This document shows positions 37,516-45,933 of a stretch of DNA of 64,000 nt, piece after piece (the first letter of the stretch is position 1; every line of letters begins with the position of its first letter). Location of the stretch: contig NZ_CP017755.1 in assembly GCF_001854325.1 (NCBI RefSeq), forward strand, positions 2,914,001 to 2,978,000, written 5' to 3'. The DNA is from Cupriavidus malaysiensis (lineage in GTDB: Bacteria; Pseudomonadota; Gammaproteobacteria; Burkholderiales; Burkholderiaceae). Below the pieces are notes generated by a model. That model made no database searches, had not been told where the DNA came from, and saw nothing but the letters and a program-made list of their open reading frames with translations. A program made the position numbers and the translations under genes.

Positions 37516-38334
37516 ATGATCCTGCCGATCCTCGCCTACCTGGGCGGCGCACTCACTATCCTGAGTCCCTGCATTCTGCCCGTGCTTCCCTTCGTGCTCA
37601 GCCGCAGCGGCCAGCCATTCCTGCGCGGCCCGCTGCCGATGCTGGCCGGCATGGCGCTCACCTTTGCCGCCGTGGCCACGCTGGCATCGGTTGGCGGCGC
37701 GTGGGCCGTGCGCGCCAATGCGTATGGCCGCTACGGCGCGCTGGCGCTGCTGGCGCTGCTCGGCCTGTCGCTGCTGGTGCCGAGACTGGCCGATGTGCTG
37801 ACGCGCCCGGTGGTGGCGCTGGGCAACCGCCTGGCCGGCGACGGCAGCCGCGCGGCGTCCTCGCCCTGGGCGTCGCTGCTGCTGGGTGCGGCCACGGGCA
37901 TGCTGTGGGCGCCGTGCGCAGGCCCGATCCTCGGCATCGTGCTGACCACCGCCGCGCTGCAAGGCGCCAGCGTGCAGAGCTCCCTGCTGCTGGTCGCTTA
38001 TGCGGCGGGCGCGGCGACATCGCTGGCAGCGGCGCTGGGCATCGGCGCCTATGTGTTCACGGCGATGAAGCGCTCGATCGGCGCCGGCGCATGGCTGCGC
38101 CGCGGGCTGGGCGTGAGCGTGCTGGGCGGCGTGGCAGCCATCGCCGCCGGCGCGGACGCTGGACTGCTGGCCCGCGTGTCCACGGGCAGCCCGGCGCGGC
38201 TGGAACAGGCGCTGGTCGATCGGCTGCACGAACCGAAGCCCGCCATGCGCGCCGCCGGCGCTGCCCGGTCCGCCACCGCGCCGATGATGCCGGCGGCCGC
38301 CAGGCAGCGCACGGCGGCCGCATCGCCCCCTTGA
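37516..38334 (+). CDS. CcdA-like thiol-electron transporter
   Basis: A 272-residue inner-membrane protein of the CcdA/DsbD transmembrane family, with at least six predicted helices. The two conserved cysteines are Cys19 (LSPCILPVLPF) and Cys134 (LWAPCAGPILGIVLTTAAL). They shuttle electrons from cytoplasmic thioredoxin to periplasmic redoxins. The likely acceptor is the CVNC protein encoded at 33374-33928. The C-terminal 50 residues are Ala-rich and atypical. The ATG at 37516 has AAGGAAC upstream. It is divergent from the two-component genes, with the TGTATC box between them. No cytochrome c maturation genes are nearby, so a stress role is more likely. Confidence 0.85.
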   Translation: MILPILAYLGGALTILSPCILPVLPFVLSRSGQPFLRGPLPMLAGMALTFAAVATLASVGGAWAVRANAYGRYGALALLALLGLSLLVPRLADVLTRPVVALGNRLAGDGSRAASSPWASLLLGAATGMLWAPCAGPILGIVLTTAALQGASVQSSLLLVAYAAGAATSLAAALGIGAYVFTAMKRSIGAGAWLRRGLGVSVLGGVAAIAAGADAGLLARVSTGSPARLEQALVDRLHEPKPAMRAAGAARSATAPMMPAAARQRTAAASPP

Positions 38335-38337
38335 CTT

Positions 38338-38361
38338 TCATTTAACCAATAAGTTAAATGA
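38338..38361 (+). promoter_or_regulatory. ArsR operator within its own promoter
   Basis: A perfect inverted repeat, TCATTTAAC-N6-GTTAAATGA, covers 38338-38361. A promoter TTGACT (38331-38336), 17-bp spacer, TTAAAT (38354-38359) overlaps it. The ATG is at 38366, so the predicted transcript would start at or next to the start codon. AT-rich palindromes of this form are typical ArsR/SmtB sites. Confidence 0.75.
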
Positions 38362-38365
38362 GAAC

Positions 38366-38752
38366 ATGCCTTCTCCCGATGACACCCTCTCGATCGTCTT
38401 CGCCGCCCTGGCCGATCCCACGCGGCGCGCCATCCTGGCGCGCCTGGCCGAAGGCGGGGCGCCCGTGACCGAGCTGGCGCGGCCGTTCGCAATGTCCGCG
38501 CCGGCCGTCTCCAAGCACCTGCGCGTGCTGGCCGAGGCCGGCCTGATCGAGCGGGAAGTGAACGCGCGCTGGCGCATCTGCCACCTGCGCGCGGAGGCGC
38601 TGCGCGGCGTGCATGACTGGCTCGACAGCTACCGCCGCCACTGGGAAGGCAATCTCGACCGGCTCGTCGAGTATGTCGAAGGAACCAGCGCGGCGGGCTC
38701 CGCCACAGGCGGCCGCGCGACCGCCAACAAGACGCGAGGAAACAAGCCATGA
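38366..38752 (+). CDS. ArsR family transcriptional regulator
   Basis: A 128-residue winged-helix repressor. The DNA-binding core is LSIVFAALADPTRRAILARLAEGGAPVTELARPFAMSAPAVSKHLRVLAEAGLIEREVNARWRICHLRAEALR. No metal-binding CVC motif is present, so it belongs to the metal-independent group usually paired with an SRPBCC (AHSA1) protein, as here. The next gene overlaps by 4 bp (ATGA). The palindrome at 38338-38361 is the expected autoregulatory site. The C-terminus after the core is a low-complexity Thr/Ala/Gly tail. Confidence 0.92.
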   Translation: MPSPDDTLSIVFAALADPTRRAILARLAEGGAPVTELARPFAMSAPAVSKHLRVLAEAGLIEREVNARWRICHLRAEALRGVHDWLDSYRRHWEGNLDRLVEYVEGTSAAGSATGGRATANKTRGNKP

Positions 38753-39828
38753 CCCAAGCCGCCACGTTTTCCCTGGAAATGGAGCGCTTCATCCGCGCCC
38801 CCCGCGAGAGAGTCTTCGATGCCTTCACCGACCAGGACGCCCTGGCCGCCTGGCACTGCCCGCGCGGCCTGCGCGTGCTGGAGGCGAGCGCCGACGCGCG
38901 CGTGGGCGGGCGCTACCGCATCGTGATGGGCGAGCGCGACGGCGCGCGGCACACGGTCGCCGGCGAGTACCAGGCGGTCGACCGTGCCGACTTCCTGGCC
39001 TACACCTGGACCTGGGAGGACGGACCGCTGCCGGCCGGCGTGAAGACGCTGATCGAGGTGACGCTGACCAGCGCCGAGGGCGGCACGCACCTGCGTATGC
39101 GGCACAGCGGCTTCCCCGAGCAGGGCGAGCGCGATTCGCATGCGAGCGGCTGGCGCTCCGTGTTCAACCGGCTCAGCGACTACCTGGACCCCGCCGGCAG
39201 CGCCGGCACGGTCACCGTGCTGGGCGACCCGCGCAGCAGCTTCTGCCGCACGGTACGCATGGCACTGGCCGAAAAAGGCGTCGCCTACACCCTGCAGCCG
39301 GTGCCACCGCAAACGCCCGAGATCCTGGCGCACAACCCCTTCGGCCGCATCCCGGTGTTCCTTGACGGCCCCATCTCGCTCTACGAGACGCGCGCCATCC
39401 TGGGCTACATCGAGGAAGCGTTCGAGGGCCCGAGCCTGCAGGCCCACGGCGTCACCGCGCGGGCACGGGACGAGCAATGGGTCAGCGTGATCGCCTGCCA
39501 CGCCTACGACGCCATGGTGCGCCGCTACGTGCTGCAGTACGTCTTCCCCAAGGGCGCCGGCGGACAGCCGGACCGCGGTGTGATCGAAGCCGCGCTGCCC
39601 GACATCGACCGGCACCTGGCCGCGCTGGAGCAGGCCTATGGCGCAGGCCTCTACCTGGGCGGCAGCCGCGCGGCGATGGCCGACCTGTACCTGGCGCCCA
39701 TCGTGGCCTGCCTGGGCATGTTCGCGGAAGGCGCGGCGCTGCTGGAGAAGTACCCGGCGGTGCGGCGCGGGCACGGCGCGATGCGCGAGCGACCCAGTTT
39801 CGCCGCCACCGAACCGAAGCTTGCATAA
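38749..39828 (+). CDS. SRPBCC (AHSA1)-glutathione S-transferase fusion
   Basis: A 359-residue two-domain protein. Residues 1-148 are an AHSA1-type SRPBCC domain (MERFIRAPRERVFDAFTDQDALAAWHCPRG, ending HASGWRSVFNRLSDYL). Residues about 153-359 are a glutathione S-transferase: the thioredoxin-like half begins VTVLGDPRSSFCRTVRMALAEKGVAY, with a cis-Pro region GRIPVFLDG and an ETRAILGYIEEAF helix; a helical half follows. The two are usually separate genes. ATGA coupling to arsR suggests coexpression. The SRPBCC pocket might bind a hydrophobic compound for conjugation by the GST part; this is an inference. Confidence 0.85.
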   Translation: MTQAATFSLEMERFIRAPRERVFDAFTDQDALAAWHCPRGLRVLEASADARVGGRYRIVMGERDGARHTVAGEYQAVDRADFLAYTWTWEDGPLPAGVKTLIEVTLTSAEGGTHLRMRHSGFPEQGERDSHASGWRSVFNRLSDYLDPAGSAGTVTVLGDPRSSFCRTVRMALAEKGVAYTLQPVPPQTPEILAHNPFGRIPVFLDGPISLYETRAILGYIEEAFEGPSLQAHGVTARARDEQWVSVIACHAYDAMVRRYVLQYVFPKGAGGQPDRGVIEAALPDIDRHLAALEQAYGAGLYLGGSRAAMADLYLAPIVACLGMFAEGAALLEKYPAVRRGHGAMRERPSFAATEPKLA

Positions 39829-39913
39829 GGTTGCATAAGGCATCCGCCGGCGCCACGGGGCGGCGCCTCGGCGATCCGAAGCCGCGCGACTTGCGCGGCG
39901 TGAAACGCAGTGA

Positions 39914-40651
39914 CTAGCGCGGCGTGAAACCGCTGTCGTCCAGCAGCACGCCGCCCAGGTCGACCCCGGCGAGGTTGCGCGCGGTCTTGCGCACGCCCTC
40001 GCGCAGCTCCGCCAGCGCCACCGGGTTGCCGGCCTGCGCCAGTTCGCGCTGCGCGGCCACCGCCACCATGGCCAGGTAGCCCAGGGTCTCGGCCACGGTC
40101 TGCTTGTCGGCATCCGGCAGCGCGCGCATGCGGGCGTTGGCGGCGAAGGCCTGCCGCACCGCATCGCGCACGGCCTGCACGCCGTCCGCTGCCTGCATGG
40201 CGTCCGCGGCGTTGACCACCTCCCAGGACAACACGAGGTAGGCCGTGAAGACGTCGGCCAGATTGCGGCTGTCGTAGCCCTGCTGGCGCAGCAGCGCGTC
40301 GAACTGGCCGAGCGGATCCGCCTGGTCCAGCCGGTGCGCGATCAGCGGCCGCCGGGCGGCGTCGCCCTGGGTGAAGAAGCCGGTCAGGCGCGCCACCACA
40401 CGCTCGTGCACGCCGGTGTCCGGCCGGTAGCTGAGCTGGGCCACGGCGGCGGCCGGAGCCGGGGCGGCAGCGGCACGCGCCGGCTTCGCGCTGCCGGCCA
40501 CGGCGTCGGCGGCGGCCCGGATACCGCTTACCGGTACGCCGAGGTAGGTGTCATCGCCGCCCGCGCCATCGCCCATCGACGGATGGGCCACGGCGCATGC
40601 GGCCACGCCGAGCCACGCGGCGATGGTTGCCGCCATCCTGCACCTGCTCAT
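39914..40651 (-). CDS. DUF6683-like secreted protein
   Basis: A 245-residue protein with a signal peptide (residues 1-22, ending AVA) and a low-complexity Ala/Pro stretch (55-72). A helical domain matches the DUF6683 family: LTGFFTQGDAARRPLIAHRLDQADPLGQFDALLRQQGYDSRNLADVFTAYLVLSWEVVNA, then a run to GVDLGGVLLDDSGFTPR. No enzyme motif is seen. It is monocistronic. Imperfect repeats of TGCCCGTATG lie just upstream (40671-40720). Confidence 0.7.
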   Translation of the reverse strand: MSRCRMAATIAAWLGVAACAVAHPSMGDGAGGDDTYLGVPVSGIRAAADAVAGSAKPARAAAAPAPAAAVAQLSYRPDTGVHERVVARLTGFFTQGDAARRPLIAHRLDQADPLGQFDALLRQQGYDSRNLADVFTAYLVLSWEVVNAADAMQAADGVQAVRDAVRQAFAANARMRALPDADKQTVAETLGYLAMVAVAAQRELAQAGNPVALAELREGVRKTARNLAGVDLGGVLLDDSGFTPR

Positions 40652-40670
40652 TTTCCCTCCCTGGGAACGG

Positions 40671-40720
40671 ATGCCCGTATGAGTGCCCGTATGGGTGCCC
40701 GTAGGCTGCCCGCATGGGTA
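40671..40720. repeat. Imperfect 12-13-bp tandem repeats (TGCCCGTATGGG-like)
   Basis: Four imperfect head-to-tail copies of a TGCCCGTATGGG-like unit lie 20-70 bp upstream of the DUF6683-like gene start at 40651, again in a 5' leader position. Confidence 0.6.
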
Positions 40721-40771
40721 CCTGTATCGATCCCTGGAGCCCTGCCATGCCGGCCGGGCAGCCCGGCGGCG

Positions 40772-41041
40772 TCAGCCGCCCGACGGCGGGCCGGCGAACA
40801 CGCCATCCTCGAGATCGCGGCGCCAGCGTGCCAGCCAGCCGGGATCGAAGCCGATCGGGTATTCGCGCCGGAACCCGGTGGAGCGGCGCATGACCACGGC
40901 GAAGCCGCGCTGGCCTTCGATCTCGTCTCCCTTGGGATCGGTGGTATCGGCGCACTCCAGCACAAAATCCGATTCAGGCAGGCCATGGCGCCGCAGCAAC
41001 TCGATGAAGATCCGGCGCTCGGCCGTCTCGATCAGTTCCAT
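40772..41041 (-). CDS. Conserved hypothetical protein
   Basis: An 89-residue protein of unknown function. It starts at ATG 41041, with GGAGG ten bases upstream (MELIETAERRIFIELLRRHGLPESDFVLECADTTDPKGDEIEGQRGF). It has no signal peptide or membrane segment. Mixed helix and strand, with a closing WLARWRRDLEDGVF, suggest a compact cytoplasmic protein. An upstream extension of the frame to 41251 is Ala/Pro-rich and rejected because of the ribosome site. It lies between the DUF6683-like gene and a DHA2 exporter with no evident partner. Confidence 0.7.
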   Translation of the reverse strand: MELIETAERRIFIELLRRHGLPESDFVLECADTTDPKGDEIEGQRGFAVVMRRSTGFRREYPIGFDPGWLARWRRDLEDGVFAGPPSGG

Positions 41042-41207
41042 GTTCGCCTCCTGCGCAGCGCCGCGCGGACCTGCGCCACGCGGGCAGGCGCCGGCGCGCG
41101 CGGCCGCCGCCTGCCCATCCATAGTAGGCGGCAAACAAGACGGCGCCAGCTTCATTGCATATGGCGGAACACCAAGGTCCGCCGCGCCGGCCGCCTGCGG
41201 CATGGCG

Positions 41208-42752
41208 TCAGTCCATCGCCGCGTGCGCGGTGGAGGCGTCCTGCGCCGCATGGCGCGTCGGCCGGATCAGCAGGATCAGCGGCGCCACCAGCAGCGTGGC
41301 CACCAGCATCACCTTGAAGTCGTCGAGGTAGGCGATCATCGCGGCCTGCTGGTTCACCACCTGGTTGAGCACGGCCAGCTCGCGCGCGCCGCCACCGCCA
41401 GCCAGCATCGATTGCGCGGCGGGGTTGAAGACGCTGACGTGCGCGGCCAGGTCGGCGTGGGCCACCTGGGTATTGCGCGTCAGCAGGGTCTGGATCAGCG
41501 AGATGCCGATACTGCTGCCGATGTTGCGCATCAGGCTGTAGGTGGCGGTACCGTCGGCGCGCAGGGCCGGGGCCAGCGTGGAGAAGGTCAGCGCGCTCAG
41601 CGGCACGAACACCAGCCCCAGGCCGAAGCCCTGGACGATGCCGGGCCAGACGATGTCGGCCGGCGACAGCACGATGGTGTACTGCATCATCTGCCACAGC
41701 GCGAAAGCCGAGATGGCGAAACCCGCGGCCAGCAGCGCGCGCGCGTCGATCCAGCGCAGCAGGCGCCCGGCCAGCAGCATGGCGACCATGGTGCCGGCGC
41801 CGCTCGGCGCGGTGACCAGCCCGGTGGTGGCCACGGGATAGCCCATCAGGTTCTGCAGCATCGGCGGCAGCAGCGCGCGCGTCGCGTACATCACCGCGCC
41901 GATGACGAAGATGAAGCAGGCGCCGGTGGTGAAGTTGCGGTCCTTCAGCAGTTCGTAGCGGAAGAAGGAACGCGGGCCGGCGGTGGCCGTGTGCACCAGG
42001 AAGTAGGCGAAGCTGAGCGCGGCGATCAGCGCCTCGACGCGGATCTCCAGCGAGCCGAACCAGTCGAGCTGCTCGCCGCGGTCGAGCATGGCCTGGAAGG
42101 CGCCGATGGCCAGGCTCAGCGTGACGAAGCCGAAGGCATCGAAGCGCATGCTGCGGGTCGGATCGCGCCGCGGCAGGTAGGTCATCACGCCGAACATGGC
42201 GAAGGCACCGATCGGCACGTTGATGAAGAACACCCAGCGCCAGTTGTAGCTGTCGGTCAGCCAGCCGCCCAGCGTCGGCCCGAGGATGGGGCCGACCATC
42301 ACGCCCATGCCCCACACCGCCATGGCCTGGCCCTGGCGCTCGCGCGGGTTGATGTCGAGCAGGATCGACTGCGACAGCGGCACCAGCGAGGCGCCGAAGA
42401 TGCCCTGCAGCAACCGCGAGGCGACGATCTGCGTGAGCGTCTCGGACAGGCCGCACAGCGCCGAGGCCACCGTGAAGCCGGCGATGGCGATGCCCAGCAG
42501 GCGCTTGACGCCGAGCCGGTCCGACAGCCAGCCGGTCAGCGGCGTGGCGATCGCCGCCGCCACGATATAGGAGGTCAGCACCCAGGTGATCTCGTCCTGC
42601 GAGGCCGACAAGGTCCCCTGCATGTGCGGCAGCGCCACGTTGGCGATGGTGCTGTCCAGCGTCTGGATCAGCGTGGCCAGCATGATCGACAGCGTGATCA
42701 TGCGGCGGTTGAGCGGCGCCTCGGGATGCGCCGCCGTGGCCGTGGAAGACAT
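41208..42752 (-). CDS. DHA2/EmrB family MFS exporter
   Basis: A 514-residue, 14-helix exporter of the EmrB/QacA type. Family motifs are LIQTLDSTIANVALPHMQGTL, the loop GWLSDRLGVKRLLG, and GVMVGPILGPTLGGWLTDSYNWRWVFFINVPIG. The sequence SRLLQGIFGASLVPLSQSILLDINPRERQGQAMAVWG is characteristic of EmrB. No EmrA-like adaptor is adjacent. It is divergent from a MarR gene, with a 20-bp palindrome between them, so MarR repression is likely. Confidence 0.92.
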   Translation of the reverse strand: MSSTATAAHPEAPLNRRMITLSIMLATLIQTLDSTIANVALPHMQGTLSASQDEITWVLTSYIVAAAIATPLTGWLSDRLGVKRLLGIAIAGFTVASALCGLSETLTQIVASRLLQGIFGASLVPLSQSILLDINPRERQGQAMAVWGMGVMVGPILGPTLGGWLTDSYNWRWVFFINVPIGAFAMFGVMTYLPRRDPTRSMRFDAFGFVTLSLAIGAFQAMLDRGEQLDWFGSLEIRVEALIAALSFAYFLVHTATAGPRSFFRYELLKDRNFTTGACFIFVIGAVMYATRALLPPMLQNLMGYPVATTGLVTAPSGAGTMVAMLLAGRLLRWIDARALLAAGFAISAFALWQMMQYTIVLSPADIVWPGIVQGFGLGLVFVPLSALTFSTLAPALRADGTATYSLMRNIGSSIGISLIQTLLTRNTQVAHADLAAHVSVFNPAAQSMLAGGGGARELAVLNQVVNQQAAMIAYLDDFKVMLVATLLVAPLILLIRPTRHAAQDASTAHAAMD

Positions 42753-42790
42753 GGGGGGTGTCCGGCGGGAAGGTGAAGGTGCAGGCCTTA

Positions 42791-42810
42791 ATAATAAGCA
42801 GGCTTATTAT
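42791..42810. promoter_or_regulatory. 20-bp palindromic MarR operator
   Basis: A perfect palindrome with 9-bp arms (ATAATAAGC and its complement around an AG centre) lies 39 bp upstream of the DHA2 exporter start and 85 bp upstream of marR. It is AT-rich in a GC-rich background and typical of MarR binding sites. Confidence 0.75.
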
Positions 42811-42882
42811 ACGCGCAAGCCGGGACCGGACAAGGCAGGCCCCCCCCGGGCCGGCGATCGGGCCCGCCCTGCCCGCCCTCCC

Positions 42883-42888
42883 TATAAT
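42883..42888 (+). promoter_or_regulatory. TATAAT -10 box six bases before the marR ATG
   Basis: A consensus -10 element ends six bases before the start codon at 42895. Transcription would begin at or within a base or two of the ATG, giving a leaderless mRNA. No Shine-Dalgarno is present. The -35 region is GC-rich and unrecognisable. Confidence 0.55.
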
Positions 42889-42894
42889 CACGCG

Positions 42895-43338
42895 ATGGAA
42901 ACGAAACTCGAAAAGCGCTTTGGCTTCCTCGTCGCCGACGTCGGCCGGCTGTCCGGGCGGCGCTTCGACCAGCTGGCGCGCGCCTCGCTCGACCTGACGC
43001 GGGCCCAGTGCCGCGTGCTGGCCTACCTGTCGCACTACGGCGAAGTCAACCAGGCCCGCCTGGCCGACCTGCTCGAGGTCGCGCCAATCTCGGCGGCCCG
43101 CCTGCTCGACCGCATGGAGGAAGGCGGCTGGATCGAACGCCGCCACAATCCCGCCGACCGCCGCGAGCGCGTGCTGCGCATGACGCACAAGGCCGAGCTG
43201 TCGCTGGACAGTGCGCGGCGCCTTGGCGACGCCGTCACCGACGAGGCCCTGGCCGGCTTCAGCCACGCCGAGCGCGAGCAGCTGATGGGCCTGCTGCAGC
43301 GCGTGCGCGCCAACCTGTGCGGGGCGGACGAGCCCTGA
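42895..43338 (+). CDS. MarR family transcriptional regulator
   Basis: A 147-residue MarR protein. The core is FDQLARASLDLTRAQCRVLAYLSHYGEVNQARLADLLEVAPISAARLLDRMEEGGWIERRHNPADRRERVLRMTHKAEL, with the family wing and the DRR motif. It is divergent from the DHA2/EmrB exporter and probably represses it from the palindrome at 42791-42810. The start at 42895 agrees with the family N-terminus; an upstream extension runs through the operator and is not protein-like. Confidence 0.92.
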   Translation: METKLEKRFGFLVADVGRLSGRRFDQLARASLDLTRAQCRVLAYLSHYGEVNQARLADLLEVAPISAARLLDRMEEGGWIERRHNPADRRERVLRMTHKAELSLDSARRLGDAVTDEALAGFSHAEREQLMGLLQRVRANLCGADEP

Positions 43339-43389
43339 CCCCCGCCCGCCTTTCCCCTGTCTTGCGCACCGCCAGCCGGCGCACCGGCC

Positions 43390-44877
43390 TCAGTGCAGGT
43401 AGCCCAGCACGCGCCACCACAGGTAATCCAGCGGCAGCAGCACCAGCACCGTGATGCCCGCCAGCGCCAGGCACAGGCGCGTACCATGGCGCAGGCCGAC
43501 GCCGCCCAGTTGCATGGCGATCATGATCGGCGGCGACTGGTAGGGCAGGATCACCGTCGAGAACACCGGCACCTGCAGCATCAGCACCGTCTCCAGCGAC
43601 AGCCCGCTGGCGGCGGCCAGCTCGCGCGCCAGCGGCGTCATCACCGCCGGCAGGCCCGGCAGCGTGGTCATCAGGCCCAGGCCCGCGCCCACCGCGCCGA
43701 TGGCCGCCGCATTGGCGGCGTCGTGGCCCGGCGCCAGCGGCAGCCAGCGCAGCAGCGCCGCGCTCACGGCGCTGCCCAGGCCGCTCGACTCGACCACGGC
43801 GCCCAGGCCGAGAAAGCCCGCCACGTACAGCAGCGGCGGCAGGTGCACCTGCTCGGCCAGTGCGCGCGGCGACACCAGTCCCACGCCTGGCAGCAGGCAG
43901 ACGATGCAGGCCGCCAGCGAGATCCAGGCCGGCGAGATGCCGTGCAGCGCATCGGTGGCGAAACCGGCCACGGCCAGCGCCAGCACGATGGCCAGCCGGG
44001 TCTCCGCGCGGCTCATCGGCGTGCGCGCGCCTTCCGACTGCGCCAGCAGCGAGCCCTGGTGCGGAAACAGCCGACACACCAGCCACACCAGCACCACCGT
44101 CTTGAGCAAACCCAGCACGGGAAAATGCAGCAGCAGGTAGGCGCCGTAGCTGAGGTTGATGCCGTACAGCGAACTGGCCGCGCCCAGCAGCACGCTGTTG
44201 GGGATGTTGGCGGGCAGGATGGTGGTCGGCGGCATGTAGCTGGCCGCGGCCACCGTCAGCACCATGCCGATGCGGCCGTTGGAGCCGGGCGCGAAGCCGA
44301 GGCGGTCGGCCACCGCCAGCACGATGGGCATCAGCAGCAGCACGCGCCCGGTGGTCGACGGCATCAGGAAGGCAAGCCCGACCGCGCTCACCGCGATGGT
44401 GGCGATCAACTGGCGGTAGCCGGCCAGGCGCCGGCCGAACACCACATCCGCCAGCCGCTGCGCCAGGCCGGTGCCGCGCAGCGCCACGCCGGTGGCGGCG
44501 CCGCCGAACATCAGCCACCACGCCGGCGAGGCGAAGCCGGAGAACACCACCTGGGCCGGCGCCACGTGGAACAGGATGGCGCACAGGAAGAACAGCAGGG
44601 TCGCGGTCGGCTCCGGCAGCACGCCGAGCGCCCAGCAGCAGACGGTGGAGAGCACCAGCGCGGCCGCCCAGACCAGGGGCGCGGCGGCGCCGGCCAGGCT
44701 GCCGCCGGCCCAGGCGATGGCCACGCACAGGCCGATCACGCCGGCCGCGCGCAGCGTGTCGGCCGCGCCGCCGCCGGCCGGTGGCGGGCGCAGCGGAGCC
44801 GAGGGAGCCGGGTGAGCGGAGGGAGCGGTGGGTGTTGCGGAAGGCGACGCGGCGGTCGCGTCGATCGGGGTGGCCAT
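43390..44877 (-). CDS. SLC13/DASS family anion transporter
   Basis: A 495-residue inner-membrane transporter of the divalent anion/sodium symporter (ArsB/NhaD-like) superfamily. After a 38-residue Ala/Pro-rich N-terminus it has about 12 hydrophobic segments. Family motifs are the substrate loops LMPSTTGRVLLLMPIVLAVAD, SYMPPTTILPANIPNSVLLGAA and, in the second half, LGLMTTLPGLPAVMTPLARELAAASG. Members carry dicarboxylates, sulfate or related anions. The divergent AraC gene at 45024 may control it. The ATG at 44877 has AGGAG upstream. Confidence 0.82.
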   Translation of the reverse strand: MATPIDATAASPSATPTAPSAHPAPSAPLRPPPAGGGAADTLRAAGVIGLCVAIAWAGGSLAGAAAPLVWAAALVLSTVCCWALGVLPEPTATLLFFLCAILFHVAPAQVVFSGFASPAWWLMFGGAATGVALRGTGLAQRLADVVFGRRLAGYRQLIATIAVSAVGLAFLMPSTTGRVLLLMPIVLAVADRLGFAPGSNGRIGMVLTVAAASYMPPTTILPANIPNSVLLGAASSLYGINLSYGAYLLLHFPVLGLLKTVVLVWLVCRLFPHQGSLLAQSEGARTPMSRAETRLAIVLALAVAGFATDALHGISPAWISLAACIVCLLPGVGLVSPRALAEQVHLPPLLYVAGFLGLGAVVESSGLGSAVSAALLRWLPLAPGHDAANAAAIGAVGAGLGLMTTLPGLPAVMTPLARELAAASGLSLETVLMLQVPVFSTVILPYQSPPIMIAMQLGGVGLRHGTRLCLALAGITVLVLLPLDYLWWRVLGYLH

Positions 44878-45023
44878 GGTCGGATCTCCTGTACGGCCCC
44901 GGCCGTCCTGCCCGCGCCCCGCTGGCGGCGGCTTCCCGACGGCGGGTGCCAAGCTGATGCACGTGATCCTAGAGCCGCGCGCGATGGCCGGGTTACACTT
45001 ACCGGGCAATTTCTTACGAATTC

Positions 45024-45902
45024 ATGCCATCCCCCGCCACCCCCTCGCCAGCGGCCGCGCGCAAGCCGCGCCCCGGCTACGCACCGACCTCGCGCGAGCA
45101 TCCCAGCGCCGCGCAACCGGTGGTCGCCTACCTGCGCGAGCCGCCGCCCAATGCGGTGATCCAGCGGCACCGCCACCCCTGGGCCCAGGTCTCCTTCCCG
45201 CTGCACGGCAGCCTGCGCGTGCAGGCCGCGCACTGCGCCTGGGTGGTGCCGCCGATGCGGGCGGTGTGGATCCCGCCCGGCGTGGAGCATGAGGTGACGG
45301 TGCTGGGCGACGTGGATTTCTATGCCTGCTATATCGCGCCGCAGGCCTGTACCTTGCCGGCTGGCGCCTGCGCCGTACTGGAAGTGTCGCCGCTGCTGCG
45401 GGAACTGGTACGGGCACTGGCCCGGGACGGGCACCTGGCGGGGCGCCGCGGCGAACTGGCCGCTACGCTGCTGCTGGAAGAACTGGCCGCCGCACCGACC
45501 CTCTCGCTGGGCCTGGCCCTGCCCGCCGACCGCCGCCTGAAGGCGCTGTGCGATGCCTTGATGGAAGACCCGGGCTCGGCGCTCAGCCTGGCGCAATGGG
45601 CCACCCGCACGGGTGCCAGCGAGCGCACGCTGGCGCGGCTGTTCCGGGAGGAACTGCACACCAGCTTCGGCGCCTGGCGCCAGCAGCTGCGGCTGGCGCA
45701 CGCGATCGACCTGATGAGCCGCGGCAGGCCGCTCGGCCGCGTTGCGGCCGAGACCGGCTACGCCAACGCCAGCGCCTTCTCCACCATGTTCCGGCGCGCG
45801 CTGGGCCAGGCGCCGCGCGACTTCATGGCAAGCCGGCAGGCCGACGACACCGGTGGGGCCGGTGGGACCGCCGAGGCCGCCGAGGCCGGGCCAGGCGCGT
45901 AG
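45024..45902 (+). CDS. AraC family regulator with cupin sensor domain
   Basis: A 292-residue regulator. The N-terminal cupin domain (VIQRHRHPWAQVSFPLHGSLRVQ, VVPPMRAVWIPPGVEHEV) is of the NimR/YdiP-like AraC group. Two C-terminal HTH motifs are intact: LSLAQWATRTGASERTLARLFREELHTSFGAWRQQLRLAHAIDLM and RVAAETGYANASAFSTMFRRALGQAPRDF. It is divergent from the SLC13 transporter (146 bp) and may control it. Paralogues in this group often govern efflux or drug-response genes. The C-terminal 20 residues are Gly/Ala-rich. Confidence 0.9.
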   Translation: MPSPATPSPAAARKPRPGYAPTSREHPSAAQPVVAYLREPPPNAVIQRHRHPWAQVSFPLHGSLRVQAAHCAWVVPPMRAVWIPPGVEHEVTVLGDVDFYACYIAPQACTLPAGACAVLEVSPLLRELVRALARDGHLAGRRGELAATLLLEELAAAPTLSLGLALPADRRLKALCDALMEDPGSALSLAQWATRTGASERTLARLFREELHTSFGAWRQQLRLAHAIDLMSRGRPLGRVAAETGYANASAFSTMFRRALGQAPRDFMASRQADDTGGAGGTAEAAEAGPGA

Positions 45903-45933
45903 CCCGGCGGCCGCGCGCCGGGCCGGCCGGGGC

